Assembly (NCBI RefSeq): GCF_921293095.1
Contig: NC_060254.1
Span: 6,758,001-6,822,000 of the forward strand
Direction: 5' to 3'
DNA length: 64,000 nt
Source: Ischnura elegans
Taxonomy: Eukaryota > Arthropoda > Insecta > Odonata > Coenagrionidae
The stretch's first letter is position 1, and the number at the start of each line of letters is the position of its first letter. This document shows positions 1 to 10,180 of this stretch, one piece after another. The translations under genes and the position numbers were made by a program. Below the pieces are notes generated by a model. That model saw only the letters and a list, made by a program, of their open reading frames with translations. It was not told the origin of the DNA and searched no databases.

Positions 1-1010
1 ATGATGTAAACTTAATCACCTTGGCGTGAGAGGAATTTCTAACCAGTGGGTCAAATCTTATCTTCAGGACAGGCTTCAGTCTGTAGTAGTGTCCCATCAT
101 GGTGACAAATTCAGATCGGAATTGAACAAGGTTTCTTGTGGTGTACCCCAGGGATCTATCCTTGGCCCAATTCTTTTTGTTGTTTATATCAATGACCTCC
201 CCAGTAGGCTAGCTATAGTAGAAGGAGCTACACCAATCCTTTATGCAGATGATACAAATATCATAGTGTCTGCCAGTAACCTTGACCGTGCCATTTCCAA
301 TGGTAAGCTTATCTCTAATCGCTTATCTGAATGGTGCTCTCAGAACCAATTAACCCTGAACATCAGCAAGTCTCAGGTTGTTCAGTTTGGATACAAAAGG
401 AATCCCTGCAATAACGTTTCAATTGATTTTAATGGCTCAGTCATACCCCAAGTTAGCAATGTAAAGTTTCTTGGTACTCACCTTGATTCGGGCATGAATT
501 GGGAGACACATGTTAATCACTTGTTGAGTAAATTAAGTTCTACTTGCTACTTAATTAGGTTCATAAGAGATACTGTTTCGCCTAATGTACTCATTACTTT
601 GTACTATGGGGAATGCTATTCCAATGTACTATTCAGTATTCTTTTCTGGGGCTCTTCCCATCATGCAACGAATGTCTTTAAAATACAAAAAAGAGCTGTT
701 CGGCTAATGGCTAAAGAGCCCTACAATGCCCCATGCCGACCTATTTTTAGAAAACTATATATTCTCCCTATTCCCTGTATCTATATTCTATCTGCTGTTA
801 TTTTCATCCATAGAAACCTGTCATCTTTTTCTAAAAATCGAGACTTTCACCATCATTTCACAAGAAGTCATAATGACTTGCATGTAGATTATGCCAGGAC
901 TACAAAATGTTTGTAAATAGTTTCTACTATTATTATTCTTGACGTGCCGTATATTGTGTACAAACCTTGTAACTCAATCGCCGGGCAAATAAATATATTA
1001 TTATTATTAT
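1..1010 (+). mobile_element. LINE fragment, C-terminal half of reverse transcriptase plus 3' tail
   Basis: A non-LTR retrotransposon remnant cut by the left window edge. The reading frame from about position 5 to 916 shows reverse-transcriptase palm motifs (GVPQGSILGP near residue 39, LYADD near residue 72, counted from position 26) and the LINE thumb region with FKIQKRAVRLM. A TGA lies in frame at positions 2-4, so the copy is probably dead. After the stop at 914-916 there is a short 3' untranslated stretch ending in CAAATAAATAT and an ATT microsatellite (about 985-1010), the kind of simple-repeat tail seen on CR1/jockey-type LINEs. Clade assignment is inference. Confidence 0.9.
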
Positions 1011-1233
1011 GGGGGGAATATAACCCTCCCCCCCAAAAAATAAAAAATAATATATTCATATCATGTACATATTATTTTTATTCTGCATGCTTAATGCTAT
1101 AATTTAATATCTTAGTTTTTTGCTTGTATTATTTATTGAAATTAATTTTTCATTTGCTTAATGAAATAAATTTAACAGGTTACATATGTATTCAACGGTT
1201 TCTGGCGAGATGCTGTGGAACATTATGATACAA
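1011..1233. other. AT-rich spacer with no recognisable gene
   Basis: It begins with a short G-run/C-run (about 1011-1037) and continues as AT-rich sequence. I see no coding or RNA signal. Confidence 0.5.
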
Positions 1234-1453
1234 TGATAAATGAAGAGCAAACTTAGTGCATGTCCACAGTAATTTTATTTGGTACAACGCGTTTCAGCAA
1301 CCTTGCTTCGCTATCATCAGGTACAAAAATCGGATTTTTGTACCTGATACAATAGGATTTTTGTACCTGATGATAGCGAAGTAAGGTTGCTGAAACGCGT
1401 CGTACCAAATAAAATTACTGTGGACATGCACTAAGTTTGCTCTTCATTTATCA
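1234..1453. repeat. Fold-back element, two ~100 bp inverted arms
   Basis: The arm at about 1234-1331 is almost the exact reverse complement of the arm at about 1356-1453; for example TGATAAATGAAGAGCAAACT at the left matches the right outer end. The arms contain TTTCAGCAACCTTGCTTCG and its complement. The short centre repeats a GGATTTTTGTACCTGAT unit twice. There is no coding capacity. The structure fits a fold-back or MITE-type non-autonomous DNA element; I cannot place it in a superfamily. Confidence 0.8.
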
Positions 1454-1559
1454 GGTTTATTTATTTAATTGATGCGTCTAGGCCACGCTTTGTGGTATTA
1501 CAACCCATTGTGGTGTGCTATTCAATCCAATCCAATTTCCCCTCAAAGTCAATTCCTAG

Positions 1560-2822
1560 TTATGCTGCTGTTACCTACTGCCGTTGGCCATTGATATAAA
1601 GCCAGGGAAATTGAAAATGGAAAGTGGATGAAAGGCCTGTAGCAGTTTCAACCCTCTGTTTTCTTGGTTCTCCTTCCCTGTTGTCTTCCTGCCCTGCCCC
1701 TTCGTGGCTTTTTGTTCGATATTGTTATCTTGGTAATGACTTGTAAGGAGTTTTTTAAAGTGGAAGGTCTTGTCCAGAGTTAACTTGAAGAAAATTCCTG
1801 TTTCATCTCCGTTGAAAATGTCTTCGTCTTTGTAACCTTCTCTTAGAGTTGACCACGTCTTCTGCACCCATTCACTCGTAACGTTCTGATTAACACTTTT
1901 TGCTTCGCCGCAAATCTTCGCAAAGGAGATCGAATGTCTCGCTTTGAAACGATCAAGCCAGCCGTTTGAACATGTAAAATTAGAACCGAACGTTTGTCCA
2001 AACTCAGTCGCTTCTTCTTTAAGAATTGGTCCATTAATAGGAATGTTGGCGCTGCAGCATTTTAACCATTTAAGCAACGCCTCATCCACATCACTATGTT
2101 TGCACTTATTTTTTTGCGTTTTCTCCGTATTCCTTTAACGCGGTTAAAATTTTGTCTTTATTCTTTAAAATTGAACCCACTGTAGAATTTACCAGACCAA
2201 ACTCACGACTCACTTCAGCGATTTTTCTTCCACTTTCCACCACTCTGATCACCCGCACTTTTTCCTTGATAGGAAGCACCTTCCGTTTGACACCACAACT
2301 TGACATTGCACAAACAAAACACAACTAACGACGTATAAAACAACTGTCAACATACACGATGCTTACACGGAGGTAGGTAGTGATGTGACTGATGATCTAC
2401 CGTAACTAACTAAACAAACAATACAATACAGTGTGCCTGTGTCAGTGACCTTGTAGAATGTAGGGGTGGGAAGGGATAAGACCCAGGTATGCGGGACAGC
2501 CTTCGCTCCCTCCAGACACCAATTAAACAAAAGAGTTGCATCGCATCACCAGCTCAACGTCCAGCTTGTGACCTGTTTTTGCTTTTGATGTTTCTACACA
2601 TGGTTTCTATGGACTTTGGGACATAATACAATCACACTACCACTTTTGCAACATGAGAATCGCAAAATATTTGATGCTATACCCGAGCGTCGCAATATTT
2701 GTTGACGATATAAATGGGTTTTCGTACAGCATAAAATGTTCAATTTTGGCTGGTCTGTATAAAATGTGACGTTAAACCCGAGTTGACGTTACAGCCAATG
2801 CCGTTATAACCAAGTTCCACTG
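1560..2822 (-). mobile_element. Tigger-like (pogo superfamily) DNA transposon, 3'-truncated
   Basis: The right end at about 2822, read on the - strand, starts CAGTGGAACTTGGTTATAAC, which resembles the Tigger terminal repeat. Downstream come an untranslated stretch and the N-terminal half of a CENP-B-like transposase (see the pseudogene at 1571-2324). The DDE domain stops soon after its first Asp, so the 3' half and left terminal repeat are missing. The left limit is approximate. Confidence 0.75.
1571..2324 (-). pseudogene. Tigger-like transposase, N-terminal part, frameshifted
   Basis: Two frames join with a break near 2095. The first (2324 to 2106) has the CENP-B/pogo-type helix-turn-helix region, with KRKVLPIKEKVRVIRVVESG and then EVSREFGLVNSTVGSILKNK. 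The second (2089 to 1571) has the second CENP-B DNA-binding domain (GWLDRFKARHSISFAKICGEA) and the start of the DDE catalytic domain, IFNGDETGIFFKLT, containing the first catalytic Asp. Sequence after about 1740 no longer resembles the family. A frameshift plus loss of the other catalytic residues makes this an inactive copy. Confidence 0.85.
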
Positions 2823-2939
2823 CACACACATGCTATACAAAGATACATACTCAGTGACATTATAGAAAATAAGCATAGGTTAATGTTTGAAGCTATCTGT
2901 AGAGTCCCTGATCCCCCCAGGTCGAAATGAGTTTCTAAC
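2823..2939. other. Spacer, nothing recognised
   Basis: Short AT-rich stretch between the Tigger end and the next LINE fragment. No gene signal seen. Confidence 0.4.
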
Positions 2940-3970
2940 TTACGTTTGATTATGATTAATGATTATACATAATAATACATTTGGATTAGTCTCTTCTTTA
3001 ATTTATCTTTGAATTGATTAGAGGAGGACATGAAACATACCGTGATAGGAATCTTATTGTACACAGTGGCAATGGAATGGTATGGACCTTTTAAACTGAG
3101 ACTGTGGCAGTATTGGAGGGTGTGTATGTTGTTTCTGGAGTGTGTGTTGTGATTGTGTAGGCTGGAGTGAACTGTGAAAAGATGAGGATAGTTTCGAACT
3201 AACATTGCTCAGCTGAGTGTTGAGGGGAGAGTGAAGATGGTGAGATGCATTTAGGGTCTTTCTGGTTAATAGGGCCTTGTGTTAAGCAAAATAACATGCC
3301 GTATATATTAATGTATCAGTTTATTGAAGGATAAAATATAGAACTTGATGCACTTGGCAAACTGAGTGAAACAGCGGATGGCCGTGGATTCAGGAACCCT
3401 TTGCGCGTGGGCAGTCTGGTCCGTCTCTACTGGAATGAGGGATGCTTCTCTAAGGCTAAGAGCACCAAATCATTGGTCCCGTTGACCTACGGCACCAAGG
3501 GTCCTCTGTTTGTGTCCCTCCAGGCGGTGCTGCCTTTCCGTGGTAGCGAGCATTAATTTGAACACTAAAATTATGTGGTCTGCCTGGGGGGCTCAGGGAC
3601 TCTACTGATAGCTTTAACAGCTTTCTTCTGGAGAGGGAAGGTTTTCGATGGAAGAGAGGCAGTTCCCCAAAAAAATGCCGTGAGATGCATGAGAGAGCAC
3701 TTGGCATAATATAGAGTTTTGAGTGTGTTGGTGGACGCTACAAGGGCAAGCTTTCTCATCATAAGAAGACCCACAGAAAGCTTTTTATTCAGTTCAGAAA
3801 CATGTGACGACCAGTCTAGTGTATGTGAGAGGTCAATGCCAAGGCATTTTATTGATTAGGAAAAGGTAAATGGTGGATCACGAGGTTACTCTTCGGCTTG
3901 GTGAGGGTTCTCAATATGGAAGCAGATGTCAGTAGTTTTGGATTCATTCAAGGCCATATTGTTCAGGTGA
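2940..3970 (-). mobile_element. LINE 3' part, broken into pieces
   Basis: On the - strand two pieces of LINE ORF2 C-terminus are visible. At about 3774-3571 the frame reads the thumb region with WGTASLPSKTFPLQKKAVKA. At 3205-2963 a later piece carries SRNNIHTLQYCHSLSLKGP and ends FKDKLKKRLIQMYYYV before a stop, typical of a LINE ORF2 terminus. Between them (about 3300-3560) the frame is lost, through insertion or decay. This is a dead copy. Confidence 0.7.
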
Positions 3971-3972
3971 CA

Positions 3973-4158
3973 TCATTTCAACATCTCATGAGTTGTAGTT
4001 CTGGCATATTCTCTTAAATCTGAAGTATTACTGGCTGTAAACAGATTGGTTGTAACATCTGCATGCCTAACTGTGTGACTCCTGGTAAACTGCTGTGGAA
4101 GATTCATATATAAAAAGAAGTAACAATAGTGGGCCAAGAATTGACCCTTAAAGGACAC
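3973..4158 (-). pseudogene. Short LINE-derived coding remnant
   Basis: A 61-codon - strand frame with QFTRSHTVRHADVTTNLFTA, similar in arrangement to the late ORF2 segment of the neighbouring LINEs (compare HFTRSHNDLHVDYARTTK near 860-910 on the + strand). Probably part of the same or a related decayed LINE. Low information. Confidence 0.45.
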
Positions 4159-4214
4159 CTGCTTCTACTCTTTGTCAGTGAGCTTGAGATGGTCTGCACC
4201 ATCCTAGGTATAGA

Positions 4215-4456
4215 GTGATGCACAGGAGCACTTTAAAAATACGTCACTAAGGGAGCAACTCCCCAGCCTGCCGCTTGTTTTTGACTTAGAGTTTCAGATG
4301 ACTGACTCACGCTGAAAACCAAGGCCACTCAGTCACCCTTAGACTTGCGACCGGTGAAGGGGAGGGGGGGAAGATGAAAAGTTTGTGTAAGAGGCACCCT
4401 CATTTTCGGCTGCAATTTCTGGGAAAAAGGGCACCTCTTACACACGCTTATACGGT
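4215..4456 (-). mobile_element. Terminal fragment of an ACCGTAT-ended TIR element
   Basis: Read on the - strand from 4456, this begins ACCGTATAAGCGTGTGTAAG and runs about 240 bp closely parallel to the left end of the larger element at 52164. Shared blocks include TTTTTCCCAGAAATTGCAGC, GTGGCCTTGGTTTTCAGCGT and TCCCTTAGTGACGTATTTTT. Both copies have a GTAAGAGGTGC / GCACCTCTTAC inverted pair just inside the end. The rest of this copy is missing. No coding sequence. Confidence 0.8.
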
Positions 4457-4479
4457 ATCTCACTGTCATTGTATTAATA

Positions 4480-7145
4480 AATAATATTAATAATATTTAT
4501 TTGCCTGGAGATCTTGATACATACATGTTTCATGGTGTATCCCCACAAAAGTATGCTATAATAATAATAATATAAATACCATAGGAATAGAAATCAGCGT
4601 AATAGATTGAGATTAGCACTTCATTATTAACTGTTGACCTAATCGAGCAAACCAAAAAGTACACTGCACAGAGTTTTTTACGTAGGGGAGAAATGTTGCC
4701 ATCCCAGGTTAGTCCACTATCTAGGGTAACACCCAGGAAGGAGGCAGTGTTGCTCCTTGGAATCATTGAACTGTCGAAAGACACTGAAATATCTGGTAAA
4801 GGCTTATTTTTGTGTACATCGTGGATTAAATAATTTTTTTCTTTATTAACAAGAAGAAAATTGTTATTGCTCCATTCTTGCAAGAGGTTGACAATACTGT
4901 TGGCCCTTAACACCAGGCTATGGATTGAAGAGGCTGACACCGAGACATTTGTGTCATCAGCATGCAATATGGGGAGTGTATTGGATATGGAATTCAGCAG
5001 CTTTGGTAGGTCATATATGTATGTATATGAGGAAGAGCGCTGGGCAGTGGCGGCTGGTGGTAATTTATCTAGGGTGTGCATTAGAGCAGATATAGGATGA
5101 TATAATTATATTATGTTAATCCTAATCCATGAGCGTCATATTTCGTCATAATAGAATACATAGCAAGCAAAACATATCACTGGTACACTCTACCCTTAAA
5201 ATTGCATGAACAGAAATAATATTAGCATGTATGAAAATAATTATTCTCAACACACCTTTACAAGTGACGGTAGTTGAAATTCATTCTCTTTTCCTTACAC
5301 CCTATGAGGAAGTAGTGTAGAAAACGGCTATACAGATGGCTCTGTAGACGGACTAGGATCCTGGGCGCAGGTAGTGTAGGTGGCGGCTACACCACTACAC
5401 TACCTGCTAGTCAGTCACCAAAAACATGCGCGTGCGCATTCGCATGGTTTCGAGTCTGCTCCCATCGCCCCTTTGAACAGCACATTGCCCCCCGCTTACC
5501 TCGTCCCGCCAGAGCTCCCTCAAGCGATCGCACAGACCGAAAATGCGCCCGGCATGATGCCACGGGATCGCACACTTGTAGAGCGGTGAATTCGAAAAGG
5601 AGATAGCTGTAGCGTTCGGAGGCTCATGTTTCTTGCATATGCAGACAGTACTTTTATCCTTCGCATTGAAAGGAATAGTTTTCTTTTATAATTTATTCAT
5701 CTTTGGGTGTGCACTTGCTAACATGCGTATACGCACGCGCCGCCACTGGCGCTGGGCCCAGAACAGATCCCTGAGGAACCCCACAGGAAATTGTTTTTGC
5801 GGGTGATGTACGAGTTATTCCCTCTTTAGTAACACATACACTCTGTTGTCTGTTATTTAGAAATGATTTTATCCAATTATATGGAGTAACTCTTAAGCCA
5901 TGTAATTGGATGTCTCGCCATATGATTGGATAGCTGGAGTTTCGACAGTAATATGTGGTGATTGATACAATCAAAGGCCTTGGAGAAATTGAATAATAAA
6001 ACAAGATATTCTAGTTTACTGTCAAAGTCAGACAATATTTTTTGATGCTATGGTAGGCAGCGGTGGTAGTGGACATGGTTTTTCTAAATCTGTGCTGTGA
6101 GGTGGATAATAGGTTGTGAAATTCCAAGTATGTTATCAGTTGAGCATAAAAAGCTGTTTTAAAGATTTTACCAAATTGATTCGGTATAGATATTAGTCTA
6201 TATGAGCTCAAATGCTATTTATTACCTTTACCTTTGTAGAGGGGGATGACTTGGGTACTTTTAAGGGGTGATGGAAATTGGCCAAGACTTGGAGATTCAT
6301 TGATTAAGAATGAAAGAAGGTGTTTAATGACATCAAATGATTTTTTAATGATGATGAGAGGAATGCCATCTGGACCAGTGGTGTATTCATTTGCCAGTTT
6401 GTGAAGGATATTAGCTAATTCATTGTCAGAGCATGGGCGAAGAAATAGAGAATTACATTGGCTTGATGATTGTCTGCAAGTGCTTTGTTGAGCCACATTG
6501 AAAAACTGATGTAATGTGAAAAAGTCATTAAAATCCATGGTAATTTCAGAACTATTCTCAAGCATGTCATCTTGGGAATACAGTAATTTGAGATTAGTGG
6601 TTTGTGATTTTGGAAATTGTGATTCATTGATAATTTTCCAAATTTCTTTTGATCTGTTTCCAGCATTACATATTCTGTGATCATTAAAAGTTCTTTTAGC
6701 ATATTGAAAAAGATGTTTATAACCCTTTTTCATTAATTTGTATTTGAGCATTTCAATGGGGTCTGACCAGTTTTTGTAATAGAGGGCCATGTTTTTCATG
6801 AATCTAGATACATACTGGATTTCGTCAGAGACCCATGACTTTCTTTCTGCCCACGGATAGAGACAAATTTTTAATTCTCGAAGGCAATACTGGAAAACTG
6901 TAATCAAAGTAGGTCACATAGGTTGAATAAAAACAATTAAAACCATCTTCAAAGCAGCTCATGGAGTAAACATAGGACCAATCATGTGACATGAGCAAGT
7001 TACAGAAAGTATTCACATTCTCATCGGAAAAATTTCTTTTGTATTGCAATATCATCTTGTTTGAGGCATTTAGGGAGAATGTAGAGATTAATGGATAGTG
7101 GTCCGAAATATGAGGCACTATAATCTCAGTTTTCACAAATTTATA
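4480..7145 (-). mobile_element. LINE copy interrupted by a hAT-like insertion
   Basis: A - strand LINE, 5'-truncated near 7145, with its 3' tail at about 4480-4510 (CAAATAAATATTATTAATAT on the - strand). Pieces of ORF2 appear in order: 7136-6825 (after the endonuclease), 6907-6215, 6211-6011 (SSYRLISIPNQFGKIFKTAF), 6004-5757 (SCGVPQGSVLGP) and 5036-4530 (LHADDT and thumb). Frame changes between pieces show decay. The copy is split between GPA and LFLIY of the palm by the element at 5045-5748. A second copy of the same family lies at 32790-33830. Confidence 0.85.
5045..5748. mobile_element. Non-autonomous hAT-like element with 8 bp target duplication
   Basis: The ends are CAGTGGCGGC at 5045 and GCCGCCACTG at 5748, inverted repeats of the hAT type. 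The 8 bp GCGCTGGG occurs at 5037-5044 and again at 5749-5756. Removing the element and one duplicate rejoins the host LINE frame as GSVLGPALFLIY with no stop, so the boundaries are exact. The 704 bp interior has no transposase; a GC-rich stretch lies at about 5380-5600. Confidence 0.88.
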
Positions 7146-7199
7146 TTCAATATTTGTTACACAATATTAGAAACACATTGGAATTACCACTTGGAGAAC

Positions 7200-7232
7200 G
7201 ATACATAGTAATAATAATAATAATAAATTTAT

Positions 7233-7265
<33 letters not shown>
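7200..7265. repeat. TAA microsatellite at LINE 3' tail
   Basis: An imperfect run of TAA/ATA units. On the - strand it directly follows the 3' untranslated region of the LINE at 7262-11040 and is most likely its tail. Confidence 0.85.
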
Positions 7266-7363
7266 GTTTTATTGGACATTAAACAAATTAGAATTTGCAA
7301 TAGTCTTCGTCATACACATAGGAAATATCAATACACAAAATACATATGGCAAAATCGATTGGA

Positions 7364-10180
7364 TTATGCATCAAGAAAGGACATTACAATTTCACTTTCG
7401 AAAAATTCATTAATGGAGTAAAAGGCTTTTTTCAATAGCCAGTCATGAATAACTTTTTTGAACTTTGTCACACTTACAACTTTAGCTTCTGGGGGCAATC
7501 TGTTAAAAAAACGAATTTTTAGTACATCAAATGAATTGCTGTTTTTGTTTAACCTACAATAGGGAACATCTAGGGTGTCGCTATTCCTTGTATAATGATT
7601 GTGGAAATTAGACCTTTTTTCCAAAGAGCCCAGATTATCTTTGACATTGCACAGGGATTTATATATATACAAGCCGTACAGAGTCATAATCCCAAGCTTG
7701 GAGAAGATAGGCTTGCAGTGATCCCTTGGTTGAGAAAAGGATATTATCCTTACTGCCTTCTTTTGCATTTTAAATAAATTATTGGCAGATGGTGAATGGC
7801 CCCAAAGTTCAATACCATAATTAATATGGCAATGAAACAAAGCAAAGTATATATTTGTAAGGTACTCTTTAGGTATCAAGTATACAAGTTTACGTAGCAT
7901 ATAAACTGCCTTGGACAATTTACTAAGAGTGCCTACCGTATGTGGCTCCCAAGTCAGTTTTTGGTCGAGTTCAAATCCTAATAATTTAATGGTGGTCTGG
8001 GGATTATCAGAAGTGCTCAAAGAGAAGACGAGTGACTGGGTTTTATCATTGTTCAGAACCAGACCGTTCGCAGAAAACCAGTTTGAGGCTTCAGTAAAAA
8101 ACAAGTTAGTCGTAGTGCTTGTATTAGTCAGGTGATTAGACTTGTGAATAAAAGTAGTGTCGTCTGCATAGAGTATGGACTTGCATGAGACGTTACGGGG
8201 TAAGTCATTGATTATAATAAGGAATAGAAGAGGCCCAAGGACTGAGCCTTGAGGAACTCCATAATTTAAATTCTGGGGTGAAGAAAGGTTATTATTGATG
8301 AAAACACACTGGGATCGATTGGTGAGATAGGATTCGAAGAGTTGTAGTTCAAGATTATTGAAACCATAATAATGAAGTTTTTGAAGAAGAATCGGATGAG
8401 AAACGCAGTCAAATGCTTTAGATAGGTCGCAGGCAGTTAGAGAAATGGAGGATTTACTTGAAAAAGCATTTAGAATTTCATCAATGGCGGACTTAACAGC
8501 TGAGGTGGTGGAAAACCCTTTGCGAAATCCAAATTGCGATGGAGAAAATAAGTTGTTAACTTCAAAGTGTTCGTATACCCGAATCTTAATGGCCTTTTCG
8601 AAAATTTTTCCAAAAACTGGTATTATAGAGATTGGCCTATAGTTAGAAGGTAAGGTTTTATCACCTTTTTTATAAATAGGTATTGTTTTAGAAATTTTCA
8701 AAGCATTAGGAAATATGCCTGATTGAAAACATGAGTTCAGGATTAAAGCCAGCGGTTCATCAATAGTATTTGCCAGATGTTTGATTAAATTTACTGATAT
8801 TCCATAAACATCCGTGCACTTTGAACATTTTATATTTTTGATGATTTGACGAATCTCATATTCTGTAACCCACTTCCATTTGAAGGGGGATGTGATTGTT
8901 TGAGAATTATGGAGAAGAGGCAAGGCCAGGTTTGGACCCAGATCAAGATTTGACACGAGGTCGGCTATTGAGTTGATGTAATAGTTATTCATATCATCAG
9001 ATGTAAAAGGTAAGTCAGAGGACCCTCCTGAATGACCAATTTCCTTGTTTATGACCTGCCAGGCTGCCTTATTACGGTTGGATGCATTACTTATAAGGTC
9101 AGAGTTAAAACTACGTTTTGACTGAAGTATTTGGTTATTGTAAAACAATTTATGCTGTCGCCATACAGTTCTATCTTCAACATTGCCTGTACGAATATAC
9201 TTTTGACGCAGCTGAATTACTTGCGACCTTATTTCTGAGAGCTCAGGAGTAAACCAGTTTAAGGATCGCTTGGAATTATTAGTTTTTTTCACGAGTTTCT
9301 TGGGGAAGCACTGTTGGAAAAATAGCAAAAAAGTTTCAAAGAAGCAGGCAAAGTTATCGTTACCGTTGGCAAAGGTGAGCAGTGAATGCCAAGAAACATT
9401 TGCAAGGAGTGAAATTAATTCACAAATCCCTTCAGGGGTAATTGGACGGCTGAAGGTATGGGTAATTCTACCAGTAGTACTATGTTTGCACTTTTTGATT
9501 GAAAATTGAAATTTTAGTGATAGATGATCAGATAAACCAAGGTCAGTTACTAGGACAGAGTACTGATCTGTATTGAGGCCAGTAATGATGTTGTCCAGAC
9601 AGGAGTTAAGTCTGGTTGGTTCAGTATTTGCACAATGTAAATTAAAAGACCCTATTAAAGAAGTGAACGCAGCAGAAGTACTAGAAGAACGGCGTATGTC
9701 CACATTAAAGTCACCACATAAAACAATTTCTAGACCAAGCTTAGACAACCAGGTGAGACTCTGCTCCAGTTGATTGCAGAATATATTAAAGTCGCCTGAT
9801 GGAGATCGGTACACACATAGAACAATTACATTTAACTCTTTTATGGTCACAGCACACATTTCACTATGGATTTCAATGGAGAACTGATTAACATCTAGTT
9901 TCTTAAACAGTAAGTTTTTCTTCACATAAATGATAGTCCCACCATTTTTTGCAGCAGATCTAGAATATGACGATGCTATAGTGTAGTTTTCAATGTTGAA
10001 CAGAGCAATTTCTTCACTACATAACCAATGCTCTGTGAGGCATAATATATCGTAGTTGTTCTCATTAGCAGTTGCTTCCACCATAAAATGTTTGTTCCTA
10101 AGACACTGAACGTTTGCACAAAGAAGGGAAGGGGATTTGGCAGTTACTTTGGGAGACGGATCACTGATGTTGTCTCTTAG
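7364..10180 (-). CDS. LINE ORF2: APE endonuclease plus reverse transcriptase
   Basis: This polyprotein nicks target DNA and reverse-transcribes the element RNA at the nick. The frame is open from 10180 to the stop at 7364. The first ATG is at 10084 (906 codons), but the conserved first endonuclease motif, LLCANVQCLRNK, lies upstream of it, so 10084 is unlikely to be the true start. Endonuclease motifs follow: LTEHWL, CGDFNVD and LSDHLSL (about residues 15-195 from 10084). The reverse transcriptase shows NYRPISIIPVFGKIFEKAI, GVPQGSVLGPLLF and YADD at residues 639-642, then the thumb with FKMQKKAVRI. No zinc-knuckle-rich tail is apparent. All visible catalytic motifs are intact, so the product could be functional. 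How it is initiated is discussed in the findings. Confidence 0.93.
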   Translation of the reverse strand, partial: LRDNISDPSPKVTAKSPSLLCANVQCLRNKHFMVEATANENNYDILCLTEHWLCSEEIALFNIENYTIASSYSRSAAKNGGTIIYVKKNLLFKKLDVNQFSIEIHSEMCAVTIKELNVIVLCVYRSPSGDFNIFCNQLEQSLTWLSKLGLEIVLCGDFNVDIRRSSSTSAAFTSLIGSFNLHCANTEPTRLNSCLDNIITGLNTDQYSVLVTDLGLSDHLSLKFQFSIKKCKHSTTGRITHTFSRPITPEGICELISLLANVSWHSLLTFANGNDNFACFFETFLLFFQQCFPKKLVKKTNNSKRSLNWFTPELSEIRSQVIQLRQKYIRTGNVEDRTVWRQHKLFYNNQILQSKRSFNSDLISNASNRNKAAWQVINKEIGHSGGSSDLPFTSDDMNNYYINSIADLVSNLDLGPNLALPLLHNSQTITSPFKWKWVTEYEIRQIIKNIKCSKCTDVYGISVNLIKHLANTIDEPLALILNSCFQSGIFPNALKISKTIPIYKKGDKTLPSNYRPISIIPVFGKIFEKAIKIRVYEHFEVNNLFSPSQFGFRKGFSTTSAVKSAIDEILNAFSSKSSISLTACDLSKAFDCVSHPILLQKLHYYGFNNLELQLFESYLTNRSQCVFINNNLSSPQNLNYGVPQGSVLGPLLFLIIINDLPRNVSCKSILYADDTTFIHKSNHLTNTSTTTNLFFTEASNWFSANGLVLNNDKTQSLVFSLSTSDNPQTTIKLLGFELDQKLTWEPHTVGTLSKLSKAVYMLRKLVYLIPKEYLTNIYFALFHCHINYGIELWGHSPSANNLFKMQKKAVRIISFSQPRDHCKPIFSKLGIMTLYGLYIYKSLCNVKDNLGSLEKRSNFHNHYTRNSDTLDVPYCRLNKNSNSFDVLKIRFFNRLPPEAKVVSVTKFKKVIHDWLLKKAFYSINEFFESEIVMSFLDA

